Shown here in pieces: positions 6,144-14,664 of a stretch of DNA of 64,000 nucleotides. This DNA is from Occallatibacter riparius (lineage in GTDB: Bacteria > Acidobacteriota > Terriglobia > Terriglobales > Acidobacteriaceae), in contig NZ_CP093313.1 of assembly GCF_025264625.1 (NCBI RefSeq), forward strand, positions 4,030,001 through 4,094,000, read 5' to 3'. A model generated the notes under the pieces. The model was not told the DNA's origin and searched no databases. It saw only the letters and a list, made by a program, of their open reading frames with translations. The translations under genes were made by a program, and so were the position numbers. Each line of letters opens with the position of its first letter. The first letter of the stretch is position 1.

Positions 6144-7769
6144 CTACTGTTGCGGTGGACGTTCCTTCGGATGCTGCTGCGGCTGAGGTTTCGGCTGCTC
6201 CTGTTGTCTTTGCCGCGTGACGTTCTGCTGTTCTGAACGGCGCTGTTCTGCCTGCTGCTTTTGTTGCTGCTGCCGCTGCTGTGCCTGCTGCTGCTTCTCG
6301 GCGTTCATCTCCTGCCTGGCGGCTTGTTGCTGCTGTCTCTGCTGTTGCTGCTGCTGTTGCTGCCGCTGCTGAGCTACCCTCTGCTGCTCTTCATTACGCT
6401 GTTGCGCTTGCCTCTGCTCTTGCGCTCGCTGCTGCGCCTGCTGCTGGGTCGCTCGCTGTTGTTGTTGCTCCTGCCGCTGCTGTTGCTCTCTCTGCTGAGC
6501 CTGCTGCTGAACCGCTCTTTGCTGCTCCTGAGTGCGCTGCTGTGCTGCCCGCTGTTGCACCTGCTGCTGTTGCTCACCCTTACGTTGCTCAGCAGCCCGT
6601 TGCTGCTCCTGTCGCTGTTGCTGAGCTTTCTGCTGCTCCTGGTGTTGCTGCGCTGCTCGCTGCTGCTGCTGGTTCCGCTGCTCGGCAGCCCGTTGCTGTT
6701 CCTCGTTGCGCTGTTGCTCTTGATTGCGCTGTTGCACCGCTCTTTGCTGCTCGTTGTGCTGCTGCGCCGTCCTCTGCTGTTGTTGCTCCTTGTTGCGCTG
6801 CTGCTCGGCAGCCCGCTGTTGTTCCTGGTTCCGCTGCTGCGTCGCTCTCTGTTGCTCGTTGTGCTGTTGCGCGGTCCTTTGCTGTTCCTGGTTGCGCTGC
6901 TGCACCGCTCTTTGCTGCTGCGTTGCTTTCTGCTGCTCGGCGGCTCGTTGCTGTTCCTGCTCGCGCCGTTGATTGGCAGCATTGGCACCGTTGGGTTCGT
7001 TGCCACTCCCTCGCTCCGCTCGGTTGGCAGGCGGATGATACGGCGCTCCCGCCGCCTTGGCCGGCACCACAGCGCGACCGCGGAACTCCGCCGGACGGGC
7101 CGTTGCCGCTATCGGCGGCCTTCCCTGATTCCTCGAAGCTCTGAACTCGGGATTGGACCGTGCCATCGTGCGGTTCTGAATCTGCGGCTGCGCCGGAGGG
7201 AAGTGCCGCTCATGCATTACGCGTTCTTCCTGCGGAGTGGCGCGCATCATAACGCCGCCCTGGCCGCCGTTGTAGCTCACGCGGTTCTCGGTGCGGTTCA
7301 CGATGACGGTCCTGTCCTCGTACACGTTGCGGACGTTCGTCACATTCACGTTCGTCACCGCGCGGTTGTAGTAGAAATGATCGTTTTCCCATCTGCCGCC
7401 TTCGTATCCACGGCCAGAGTACCCGTATCCATAATCGATGCCACCGTAGTAGCCGACCTCGTTTGCCCAATAGCCATCGTGGAACCGATAACCGTCGTTA
7501 TCCCAGCCCCACCATGCGGGGGTCCACAAGAGGCCTCGCTGGGGCGCCATCACCCAGGTTCCGGGAACCCAGTAGTAGTCCTCGATGTCGGAGTCATAGG
7601 CCCAGTATCCAGGCACCCACATATAGCCCTCTCCGGGGCACGCGGGCTGCTCGTAAACGGGTAGCGCGGGAGGCGCGAAACTGACGCTGATCGAGAGCTG
7701 CGCTGCTGCGGGTCGCCACAGAAGCAATCCCAGCATCGCGCAAAACGTGATCCGTAGAATACTTTTCAT
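6144..7769 (-). CDS. secreted YXWGXW-repeat protein with long Gln-rich tail
   Basis: The product is 541 residues. It begins with a signal peptide (MKSILRITFCAMLGLLLW, cut after AAA). Residues about 40-130 hold aromatic WVPGYW / WVPGTW / WTPAWWGW motifs of the YXWGXW repeat type, followed by a Tyr/Gly-rich stretch and an Asn/Val-rich stretch. From about residue 265 to the end the protein is almost only Gln, Arg, Glu, Asn and Ala in units such as RAAQQRNQEQQ. It is probably envelope-associated; the tail must be disordered or coiled-coil. The codon pattern CAG/CAA makes long false Leu-rich and Ala-rich ORFs on the other strand. No function is known to me. Confidence 0.8.
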   Translation of the reverse strand: MKSILRITFCAMLGLLLWRPAAAQLSISVSFAPPALPVYEQPACPGEGYMWVPGYWAYDSDIEDYYWVPGTWVMAPQRGLLWTPAWWGWDNDGYRFHDGYWANEVGYYGGIDYGYGYSGRGYEGGRWENDHFYYNRAVTNVNVTNVRNVYEDRTVIVNRTENRVSYNGGQGGVMMRATPQEERVMHERHFPPAQPQIQNRTMARSNPEFRASRNQGRPPIAATARPAEFRGRAVVPAKAAGAPYHPPANRAERGSGNEPNGANAANQRREQEQQRAAEQQKATQQQRAVQQRNQEQQRTAQQHNEQQRATQQRNQEQQRAAEQQRNKEQQQQRTAQQHNEQQRAVQQRNQEQQRNEEQQRAAEQRNQQQQRAAQQHQEQQKAQQQRQEQQRAAEQRKGEQQQQVQQRAAQQRTQEQQRAVQQQAQQREQQQRQEQQQQRATQQQAQQRAQEQRQAQQRNEEQQRVAQQRQQQQQQQQRQQQQAARQEMNAEKQQQAQQRQQQQKQQAEQRRSEQQNVTRQRQQEQPKPQPQQHPKERPPQQ

Positions 7770-7977
7770 AAATCGTTCCTTCTCGGGGAAATAATCAAGC
7801 CGGAATAAATCGGAACGATGAAGTATTTGGGGGCCCGCTCGCCCTATGGGATCAGCGCCGCCTCGCGAGCTGTCGCGGCATTAAGCTTCGATGGAGGAGC
7901 CGCGTAATGGAGTTGCCGCTTAGTCATTTTCGCCGTGCTCCAACGAATCCCTCGGCGCGTAATTCCATCTCATAGCA

Positions 7978-8994
7978 ATGAGTTATCTGGTGCCGGCCCG
8001 GCGCGAAAGCCGCCGCTTCCTGAACCCTGTGCCTACGGAGGTAGGCGGCCTTTCCGTCATGTTCAAGATCGGCCCGGAGTTCTTTCTCGGCTCGAAAGCG
8101 CGCTCGCCAAAGCACCAGCTCGGCCCATTCAAGACTGATCCACGCATCTTCGACGAACTCACTCGCACCGGCCTGCGCGTCACCTGGTTCGGGCACGCGT
8201 CTTCACTGGTTGAACTCGATGGCATCCGCATCCTCATCGACCCCGTATGGGAAGAGCGCGCTTCACCAACAACCTGGTCCGGCCCAAAGCGATTCTTCGC
8301 GCCAACGCTGCCGCTTGAGCAGCTCCCGCCCATCGACGTAGTGCTGATCTCTCACGATCACTACGACCACCTCGGCGCCGGGACCATGCGCACGCTCGCG
8401 AACCTGCCTGCCACGCGCAGCGCACGCTGGATCGCCCCGCTCGGCGTCGGTTCCATCCTCGAAGAAATGGGCCTCGATCGCGCCCGCTGCAGGGAACTCG
8501 ACTGGATGGACACCGTGCATGCGGGCCCCATCGCCATTACAGCTCTGCCCGCGCGCCACTTCTCCGGCCGCAGCCTCTTCAACCGAATGCAGACCCTCTG
8601 GGCCTCGTTCGCGCTCATCGGCCCCACCCGCCGTGTCTACTACGGAGCCGATTCCGGCGAGTGGTCCGGCTTCGAGGAGATCGGCGCGCGCTTCGGCCCC
8701 TTCGATCTCACGATGCTCGAGATCGGCGCGTCCAATCCGCTCTGGGCGCAGATCCACATGGGGCCCGAAGGCGCCGTGCGCAGCTTTCGCGCGCTCGGCA
8801 GCAGCGGACTGCTGATGCCCATTCACTGGGGCCTGTTTGACCTCGCCCTGCACCACTGGCGCCAGCCGATTGAATACATGTTTGCAGTGGAAAACCTGAA
8901 GCTGTGGTCGCCCGCACCCGGCCAACCAGCAGAGGTAATCAAGGGCGATGAACTCCGCTCTAACTGGTGGAAGCCAGAAGCCAGTAGCCCGTAG
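7978..8994 (+). CDS. MBL-fold metallo-hydrolase (UlaG/NAPE-PLD-like)
   Basis: The product is 338 residues of the metallo-beta-lactamase fold. It shows VTWFGHASSLVELDGIRIL, the Zn motif SHDHYDHL (HxHxDH), a His in LPARHFSGR, an Asp in YGADSG, and a terminal His in MPIHWGLFDL. The order WFGHAS ... RHFSGRS ... HWGTFDL is that of NAPE-PLD-like phosphodiesterases rather than lactamases, so a phosphodiester substrate is likely. Cytoplasmic location is expected. The start has no Shine-Dalgarno; ATG 8059 is an alternative. The last residues (KPEASSP and stop) are encoded by a heptamer-repeat array. Confidence 0.85.
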   Translation: MSYLVPARRESRRFLNPVPTEVGGLSVMFKIGPEFFLGSKARSPKHQLGPFKTDPRIFDELTRTGLRVTWFGHASSLVELDGIRILIDPVWEERASPTTWSGPKRFFAPTLPLEQLPPIDVVLISHDHYDHLGAGTMRTLANLPATRSARWIAPLGVGSILEEMGLDRARCRELDWMDTVHAGPIAITALPARHFSGRSLFNRMQTLWASFALIGPTRRVYYGADSGEWSGFEEIGARFGPFDLTMLEIGASNPLWAQIHMGPEGAVRSFRALGSSGLLMPIHWGLFDLALHHWRQPIEYMFAVENLKLWSPAPGQPAEVIKGDELRSNWWKPEASSP

Positions 8995-9049
8995 CTGGAA
9001 GTCGGTAGCGGTAGGGCTAAGGCTGCAGGCTATAAGCTACCGGCTGTTC
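8970..9049. repeat. heptamer-phased repeat at MBL stop / purQ stop
   Basis: 7-mers from 8970: GAAGCCA twice, GTAGCCC, GTAGCTG, GAAGTCG, GTAGCGG, then a right arm from 9029: GCTATAA, GCTACCG, GCTGTTC. CGGTAGC (9003-9009) and GCTACCG (9036-9042) are reverse complements. The array spans the stop codon of the MBL gene and reaches to 5 nt from the purQ stop. Confidence 0.75.
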
Positions 9050-9053
9050 TTCT

Positions 9054-9749
9054 CTATTTTGCCGCCAGAGCCCCCACCATCGACTCGAAGATCTTCCATC
9101 CATCCGCCGAGCCCAGCAGCGACTCGCTCGACCGGTCCGGATGCGGCATCATGCCCAGCACATTGCGGCCTTCATTGAGAATGCCGGCGATGTTGCCGAG
9201 CGACCCGTTCGGATTCGCCTCGGGCGTGATCTCGCCCTCGGGCGTCGCATACCGAAACGCAATCCGATCCTCCGCCTCAAGCCGGCGCAGTTCCTCAGGC
9301 GTGCAGAAGTAGTTGCCTTCCATGTGCCCGATGGGAATCTGCAGCACCTCGCCCTTCTGCAGCGTACCGGTGAACGCGCTGTTCGTCGTCTCGGTGCGCA
9401 GGTGCACCTGCTTGCAGATGTACTTCAGCCCGGCGTTGCGCATCAGCGCGCCCGGCAGCAGTCCGGCTTCGGTCAGAATCTGGAACCCGTTGCAGATGCC
9501 CAGCACCAGCCCGCCCTTGGCCGCGAACTTCTTCACCGACTCCATCACCGGCGAAAAGCGCGCAATCGCACCCGTCCGCAGGTAGTCGCCATAGGCAAAG
9601 CCGCCCGGCACCAGGATCGCGTCCACACCCTGCAAATCCGGCGAATCGTGCCACAAGAACGTGACCGGCTTATGCGCGATGCTCTCGATCACGTTGTAGG
9701 TATCGTGATCGCAGTTCGAACCCGGAAAGACCGTAACGCCGAATTTCAT
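9054..9749 (-). CDS. purQ: phosphoribosylformylglycinamidine synthase subunit PurQ
   Basis: The product is 231 residues, normal for the family. It is the glutaminase subunit of FGAM synthase (purine synthesis, step 4) and delivers ammonia to PurL with PurS. The class-I amidotransferase triad is visible: nucleophile Cys in LVLGICNGFQ, and His-Glu in the C-terminal MMPHPDRSSE (His, and Glu two residues on). The N-terminal KFGVTVFPGSNCDHD is diagnostic for PurQ. No other pur gene is in the window; purS and purL must lie elsewhere. The ATG follows AAAGGT closely. Confidence 0.96.
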   Translation of the reverse strand: MKFGVTVFPGSNCDHDTYNVIESIAHKPVTFLWHDSPDLQGVDAILVPGGFAYGDYLRTGAIARFSPVMESVKKFAAKGGLVLGICNGFQILTEAGLLPGALMRNAGLKYICKQVHLRTETTNSAFTGTLQKGEVLQIPIGHMEGNYFCTPEELRRLEAEDRIAFRYATPEGEITPEANPNGSLGNIAGILNEGRNVLGMMPHPDRSSESLLGSADGWKIFESMVGALAAK

Positions 9750-9780
9750 ACCTTTAGGTTATCAGGATCGATGCCGCGAT

Positions 9781-10017
9781 CTAAAGTTGGCCGATCAGGT
9801 CTTCCAGCAACATTGATCGCGCTCGCGCCACCTCAGACACGATGCCGTGCAGCGTGCCTTTCTTGAGTGGATCATGATTGGGCACCGAGACGGAGTGCTG
9901 CGGAGGCCCATCGTGACGAAGCCGGATATGACTGCCTCTTTGGCGGAGTACCTGGTATCCGAGGTGCTCGAGAACGCGAATCAGCCGTGAAGCCGAAACG
10001 TCCCCTGGTAATTTCAT
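9781..10017 (-). CDS. hicA: HicA-type mRNA-interferase toxin
   Basis: The product is 78 residues with the double-stranded RNA-binding-like HicA fold: LIRVLEHLGYQVLRQRGSHIRLRH, where the His in GSHIRL is the expected catalytic residue, then VSVPNHDPLKKGTLHGIV. Such toxins cleave mRNA when the antitoxin is lost. The start overlaps the stop of the upstream hicB by 4 nt (ATGA), showing translational coupling. The antitoxin-first order is the less common arrangement for HicAB but is known. It lies between purQ and a thioesterase gene, a typical accessory insertion. Confidence 0.88.
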   Translation of the reverse strand: MKLPGDVSASRLIRVLEHLGYQVLRQRGSHIRLRHDGPPQHSVSVPNHDPLKKGTLHGIVSEVARARSMLLEDLIGQL

Positions 10018-10235
10018 GCTGCCTCAAGAGGGACCAGTTCGTCCTTGATGAAGTGTAGTTGGACGATCTTCGGCTTTACGTCCTCATCTTCAAAATGCAG
10101 TGCAGTGACCTCGCGGACGTTGTCGCGCAGCTCGTCCCAGGTTTCAGCTTCAGTGAAGATGGCGTAGCCCAGCGCACGGGCCGTATAACCGCCTTCTTCC
10201 GCCTCGCGAACTTCGAAAATCACTTCCATGGCCAT
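10014..10235 (-). CDS. hicB: HicB-type antitoxin
   Basis: The product is 73 residues: MEVIFEVREAEEGGYTARALGYAIFTEAETWDELRDNVREVT is the partial RNase-H-like HicB fold that binds HicA (written here as the N-terminal half only). It ends soon after, without the C-terminal HTH or ribbon-helix-helix DNA-binding domain that longer HicB proteins use for autoregulation. Regulation of the pair is therefore unclear. An ATGG start at 10235 is preceded by AT-rich sequence; the alternative in-frame Met at residue 3 is 6 nt further in. It is co-transcribed with hicA. Confidence 0.82.
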   Translation of the reverse strand: MAMEVIFEVREAEEGGYTARALGYAIFTEAETWDELRDNVREVTALHFEDEDVKPKIVQLHFIKDELVPLEAA

Positions 10236-10265
10236 AGGATACGCGATTGCAAAAAGATCGCTCGA

Positions 10266-10685
10266 CTATTCCATCAGCTTCCGCAGCGCCGCCGCATAAT
10301 CATGCGGCAGATGCTGCTTCTGCATATTCTCGTCGCAGACCACGTGCGTAGTCTCGCCCTCAGCCAGCAGATGCGCGTGTTTGTCGTCCGCGTTCTTGCG
10401 CAGGATGCGATAGGCAAACTTCAGCACGGCTCCGCGCAGCAGTTCGGGGCGTGTCTCGATCAGAATTTCGTCGTCATACCGCGCGGGCGATCTGTAACGG
10501 CAGTTGGACTCTACCACCGGAAGGATCAGCTTGTGATCCTTCTCCATCTGGCTGTAGGCCAGGCCAAGCGAGCGCAGCAGCTCCACGCGGCCAATCTCGA
10601 ACCACACCAGGTAATTGGCATAGTAGACAATGCCCATCTGGTCGGTTTCGGCGTAACGTACGCGAACGTGTGAGGTAACAGGCAT
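10266..10685 (-). CDS. YbgC/FadM-family acyl-CoA thioesterase
   Basis: The product is 139 residues with a single hot-dog fold. The catalytic signature of 4-hydroxybenzoyl-CoA thioesterase-like enzymes is clear: RYAETDQMGIVYYANYLVWF, with the Asp of D-Q-M-G and the Tyr-x-N pattern. It hydrolyses acyl-CoA thioesters in the cytoplasm. In proteobacteria YbgC goes with Tol-Pal genes, but here the next gene upstream is rseP, pointing to envelope lipid work. The gap to rseP is filled entirely by a heptamer array that ends against this gene's start codon, and no ribosome binding site is visible. Confidence 0.85.
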   Translation of the reverse strand: MPVTSHVRVRYAETDQMGIVYYANYLVWFEIGRVELLRSLGLAYSQMEKDHKLILPVVESNCRYRSPARYDDEILIETRPELLRGAVLKFAYRILRKNADDKHAHLLAEGETTHVVCDENMQKQHLPHDYAAALRKLME

Positions 10686-10686
10686 A

Positions 10687-10763
10687 AGAGCAGGCAGTAG
10701 GGAGTAGCAAATAGGGAGCAGGGGTTTTCTAATCCCTATTCCCTAATGCCTAATCCCTGTCTT
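10687..10763. repeat. heptamer-phased array filling the rseP-thioesterase gap
   Basis: Eleven consecutive 7-mers in unbroken phase: AGAGCAG, GCAGTAG, GGAGTAG, CAAATAG, GGAGCAG, GGGTTTT, CTAATCC, CTATTCC, CTAATGC, CTAATCC, CTGTCTT. The first half is complementary to the second (AAATAGGGAG against CTCCCTATT-like units), so it folds as a hairpin. It starts 2 nt from the thioesterase ATG and ends at the rseP stop. Confidence 0.82.
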
Positions 10764-12155
10764 TCACGGGTGTACGTGATTAAACCACGGCAGTTTCGTC
10801 ACGTCGTTGAAGATCACGAAAGCGAAGAACACTACCAGAACCACAAACGCAGCCTGGTAGATGCGTTCTTTCACGGCCATGCTGATGTCGTGGCGCAGCA
10901 CGCTCTCAATCAGCAGCAGCAGAATCAGCCCGCCATCGAGAATGGGGAAGGGCATCAGGTTCAAAATGCCGAGATTGATGCTGATGGCCGCGGCCGTATA
11001 GAACTTCGGGAACCAGATGTCGGTCTCTGCGGCCTGGCCCGCCATGCGCGCAATGCCCACCGGCCCTGAGAGCTGCGACATCGCCACCTTGCGCGTGAAC
11101 AGCCGCCCCAGCACTTCCACAATCAGCGTCGAGTTGTACTCGCAGAAGCTCTTCGACTTCGCCACTGCCACGCGAATCGGAACGGGCTGGCGGCGCATCG
11201 GCGGATTCACCGCCGCAAACCCCAGCCTCCAATTCGAATCAGGCTGCTTCTCCGGCGTAGCATTCAGCGTTATGTGCTGTCCGTTCCGCACCACTTCCAG
11301 CGCCATCGTCTTGCCCGCGTAGGCCTTCATATAGGCCAGCAGCGTGCCGACATAGTGGAACGGGTTGCCGTCCACCGATACGATCTGGTCGCCCGCCTTC
11401 AGCCCGGCCTTCTCCGCGGGAGTGCCCGGCTGGACCTCCTGCACCTGGATCGGCCCCTTCATCACCTGCGGCTCAATGCCGGCGTCGCTGAGGTCAACCG
11501 CGTACTCGCCCTTGGGCAGCGATGGAATCTGCAGTGAAAGATTGATCGGCGTGCCGTTGCGGTCCACCGTTACGGGAACAGTCTGGTTCACGTTCAACTG
11601 CGACTGGTTATCCACCTGGATCCAGTCAGGATTCTTCACGCCGTCGAAGCTCGTAATCAAGTCGCCGGTCTGGAAGCCGGCATGCGCCGCGCTTGAGTCG
11701 GGCGCAACCCACTCGATGTTCGCCGTCGTCACCTGGTGCTGCGGAACTTCGTTGATGAATCCGTAATAGAACACCATCAGCACGAAAGCCAAAATGAAGT
11801 TGGCCACCGGGCCTGCCACGCCGATCAGCATGCGCTGCCAGCGCGGATGATTGGTGAACGATCCGGGGTCGTAGTCAGGTCGGCTCGTATCCGGCGCATC
11901 GCCTGCCTGAATCTGGTCCGGCGTCTCTCCCGTCATCTTCACGTAGCCGCCCAGAGGCAGCAGGCAGACCTTGTAGTCGGTGTCGCCTCTCTTGATGCCG
12001 AACAGCCGCGGCCCAAAGCCGATGGAGAACGCCTCAACCCGCACGCCGCACAGCTTGGCAACGGCGAAATGTCCGAATTCATGGACCACCACCATGATCC
12101 CGATCAGGACAATGAAAGCGAAAACGGCGACTACAACTGTATGAAGATCCTGCAT
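10764..12155 (-). CDS. rseP: RIP site-2 zinc metalloprotease RseP
   Basis: The product is 463 residues. It is a multi-pass inner-membrane protease that cuts anti-sigma factors and signal-peptide remnants within the membrane. The zinc site HEFGH is at residues 25-29 in the first membrane helix; the third ligand lies in NLMPFPILDGG near residue 405. Two PDZ domains occupy the middle (around residues 120-300, with VQEVQPGTPAEKAGLKAGDQIV typical for the second, quoted partly). Hydrophobic helices lie near residues 100 and 385-450. It is downstream of dxr, the widely conserved dxr-rseP order; the sigma/anti-sigma pair at 38 kb is a possible client. Confidence 0.95.
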   Translation of the reverse strand: MQDLHTVVVAVFAFIVLIGIMVVVHEFGHFAVAKLCGVRVEAFSIGFGPRLFGIKRGDTDYKVCLLPLGGYVKMTGETPDQIQAGDAPDTSRPDYDPGSFTNHPRWQRMLIGVAGPVANFILAFVLMVFYYGFINEVPQHQVTTANIEWVAPDSSAAHAGFQTGDLITSFDGVKNPDWIQVDNQSQLNVNQTVPVTVDRNGTPINLSLQIPSLPKGEYAVDLSDAGIEPQVMKGPIQVQEVQPGTPAEKAGLKAGDQIVSVDGNPFHYVGTLLAYMKAYAGKTMALEVVRNGQHITLNATPEKQPDSNWRLGFAAVNPPMRRQPVPIRVAVAKSKSFCEYNSTLIVEVLGRLFTRKVAMSQLSGPVGIARMAGQAAETDIWFPKFYTAAAISINLGILNLMPFPILDGGLILLLLIESVLRHDISMAVKERIYQAAFVVLVVFFAFVIFNDVTKLPWFNHVHP

Positions 12156-12189
12156 AGAAGAAAAACGTATCCTTTGGCGCCCCGGGAGG

Positions 12190-13344
12190 TTAGTTCAACA
12201 GCGCACGAGCTCTTTCCCGTGCCTGCCGGTCTTCGGCCAGGACCTCGGCAATGGTCGCCGGGTGCGTCTCCGGGGTGTCAGCGAGCACTCTTGCAATTGT
12301 ATCTGCTATCCCGGTAAATGGGATGCGGCGGTCCAGGAAGGCCTCCACCGCAACCTCATCGGCGGCGTTCAGCGCGATGCAGTGCGCCCCGCCTTTTTCC
12401 GCGGCCTCAAACGCAAGCCGCAGGCAAGGGAACCGTTCAAAATCCGGCGGATCGAAGTCCAGGTGCCGCAGTGCCGCCAGATCGAACGTCAGGTTCGACG
12501 CCGGCCGCTCCGGATACGCCAGCGCGTACAGAATCGGCAGGCGCATGTCGGTCACCGAAATCTGCGCCAAAATCGACCCATCCACATACTCCACCAGCGA
12601 GTGCACCGTCGATTGCGGATGCACCGTGACGCGAACTTGGCTCGGAGGTACATCGAACAGCCTGCAGGCCTCGATCACCTCGAGCCCCTTGTTCAGCATC
12701 GTGGCGGAATCGATCGTGATCCGGCGTCCCATCACCCACGTTGGATGCTTCAGGGCCTGCTCCGGCGAAATGGACGCGAACGCCTCAATCGGAGTCTGCC
12801 GGAACGGCCCGCCCGAAGCCGTCAGCCAGATGTACCTCACTTCCTTGTGCTCGCCCACCCGCATGCACTGGTGCACCGCGTTGTGCTCGCTGTCGATCGG
12901 CAGAATCGGCACGTTCCCCGCCCGCGCAGCCGCCGTCAGGATCTCCCCGGCGGCAACCATGCACTCCTTATTGGCGAGCCCCACTGGCTTTCCGGCCAGG
13001 ATCGCCGCGTGCGTCGCCTCCAGGCCGGCTACGCCGACGATAGCGGAAACCACAAAATCGGCGTCAGCATGCGTAGAGCAGGCGACCGTCCCTTCCGTGC
13101 CGTGTGCCACGTCAATGCCCGAAGCCCCCGCCTCGCGCAGCCGCGCCGCTAGCTGGTCCGCCAGCTCAGCGGTCGCCACTGAGACCACCTTCGGCCGCCA
13201 GTGCACCGCCTGCGCAAGCGCCTCATCGACGTTACGGCCTGCCGCCAGCGCCGTCACGCTGTAGCGCTCGGGAAACTGCTCAACGATGGAGAGCGTGCTT
13301 TGTCCAATGGAGCCGGTCGAGCCGAGAATCGCGAGTCGTTTCAA
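12190..13344 (-). CDS. dxr: 1-deoxy-D-xylulose 5-phosphate reductoisomerase
   Basis: The product is 384 residues from TTG 13344, which gives the usual N-terminus KRLAILGSTGSIGQSTL; the reading frame stays open further upstream but that part has no family character. The enzyme makes MEP from DXP with NADPH in the non-mevalonate isoprenoid pathway. Visible: the NADPH motif GSTGSIG, the LANKECMVAAG substrate-lid segment, the metal ligands in PILPIDSEHNAVHQC (D-S-E), and the WVMGRRITIDSATM motif. The rseP gene follows 34 nt downstream. An intervening lipase-like gene separates it from cdsA. Confidence 0.95.
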   Translation of the reverse strand: MKRLAILGSTGSIGQSTLSIVEQFPERYSVTALAAGRNVDEALAQAVHWRPKVVSVATAELADQLAARLREAGASGIDVAHGTEGTVACSTHADADFVVSAIVGVAGLEATHAAILAGKPVGLANKECMVAAGEILTAAARAGNVPILPIDSEHNAVHQCMRVGEHKEVRYIWLTASGGPFRQTPIEAFASISPEQALKHPTWVMGRRITIDSATMLNKGLEVIEACRLFDVPPSQVRVTVHPQSTVHSLVEYVDGSILAQISVTDMRLPILYALAYPERPASNLTFDLAALRHLDFDPPDFERFPCLRLAFEAAEKGGAHCIALNAADEVAVEAFLDRRIPFTGIADTIARVLADTPETHPATIAEVLAEDRQARERARALLN

Positions 13345-13497
13345 TGCTTTGTTCGCTTCCAATCCGAGAAAGTGCTTCCCTCCATGATAAGGGCAGTCGC
13401 TGCGATCTGACCGCGGTCGGACCTCGGCGACTGCCGCTGCGCTGAACGGCGGCGGGCGCCCGTGCGCGTACACGGGCGCCGGGCTCTCTGTGTTGCT

Positions 13498-14469
13498 TTA
13501 GATCGCCTTTAGTTCCGCCACCGCATCCAGATACAGCGGAATTTCTTTGTTTAGATGATGTGCCGCATTCAGCACGACTTTGTGCGCGACCCCGAGCCGC
13601 GAATTCGCCCAGCCCAGCGGATCGAGCGCGCCGATAATCTGGACCTGCTTCTTGCCCACTTTGGGCAGAGCGCAAATGGCGCTAAGCAAAACGATCGTTA
13701 CCTGATCCAGTTGCGTGATCGGAGCCTTCTCACAGAAGAGCTCGCCCAGTGCACCGCTGAGGACCATGTTGCCTTTACTGTGTCCAACCAGAAATTCCAG
13801 GTGCGGCAATCGCCCGTCACGCAGCAGAGCTTTCACTGATTGAATCGTTGGTCCGCCCCCAAGCGAGTCCACCGTCTCAATCATGGGCAGCAGACCGAGT
13901 CCGGCGACCAGCGAGGACAACCCGCGCCGGGTATTCTCCAGCGCGAACTCGAGCTGGTTGGTCTCGCGGAAATACAGCGCTCCACCCACGGCTTCGTTGA
14001 GCAGCTCACGGAGGCCGTATCCTGCAACCACCCCCGCAACCGGGATACCCCTGGCGATACAAACGTCCCGTGCAAGACCCACAGCTCCAAGAACGGAGCT
14101 GCCGACACCCGGTACACAAAGCCCTCGAACTTCTTCGCGCGCTCTCTCTCCGTCGTCCTTGCTCGGCGAAAGGAACTCGTAGACATCGGCAAAGAACTTC
14201 GGGTCTTTGCCTGGAGCCACGTAGACGATCGATCCCGCGATCACTGTCCCGGCCCGTTTTGCCCAGGCGTGAACGGCCTGTGCGTCCGTTTTGCTCACGT
14301 TGTAGAAATACTCGTCCGCCAGCTCGTTGAATGGGTACACCGAGGATTGAACGAGGTGCTTGAGAGTTTGCGTCCTCAATCCCGGCGGAGGAACGGACGG
14401 CTGTCCGTTCTGCGTTGGATCGGGCGGAGACGTAGATGGAAACGAAGGAGGATGGATGACTGATGCCAT
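13498..14469 (-). CDS. alpha/beta-hydrolase-like protein of unknown function
   Basis: The product is 323 residues from ATG 14469, chosen because GGAGGG lies 6-7 nt upstream; the open frame continues 19 codons further without support. The N-terminal 45 residues are Pro/Ser-rich. Around residue 240 the segment LEFLVGHSKGNMVLSGAL has the shape of a lipase nucleophile elbow (strand, G-H-S-K-G, helix), and the C-terminal VAHKVVLNAAHHLNKEIP could supply the His. No signal peptide is seen. I do not recognise the family. It sits between cdsA and dxr, where most genomes have no gene, so a role in envelope lipid handling is a guess from position. Confidence 0.6.
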   Translation of the reverse strand: MASVIHPPSFPSTSPPDPTQNGQPSVPPPGLRTQTLKHLVQSSVYPFNELADEYFYNVSKTDAQAVHAWAKRAGTVIAGSIVYVAPGKDPKFFADVYEFLSPSKDDGERAREEVRGLCVPGVGSSVLGAVGLARDVCIARGIPVAGVVAGYGLRELLNEAVGGALYFRETNQLEFALENTRRGLSSLVAGLGLLPMIETVDSLGGGPTIQSVKALLRDGRLPHLEFLVGHSKGNMVLSGALGELFCEKAPITQLDQVTIVLLSAICALPKVGKKQVQIIGALDPLGWANSRLGVAHKVVLNAAHHLNKEIPLYLDAVAELKAI

Positions 14470-14664
14470 GATGGTCCCTCCATGTTGCGTTGTAGCCGCA
14501 CCGCTTGCCGGTGCAGCCGGTTGCAAGCGCTGTGGCTTGCCGGAGGCGACGAGTGATGTGGAGACATTCTAAGCCCGAATTCGTGCGCGAATGCCCTTGA
14601 GCACAAGCGCCCGTGACGGCGGACACATCGGCCAGGTCATTTCCTGGTGCGCCAACCTCGTTGT

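Noticed and set aside
6261..7664. Leu-rich and Ala-rich long frames antisense to the Gln-rich protein
   Set aside because: They are the complement of CAG/CAA-rich codons read in other frames. The signal peptide and YXWGXW motifs support the minus-strand frame.
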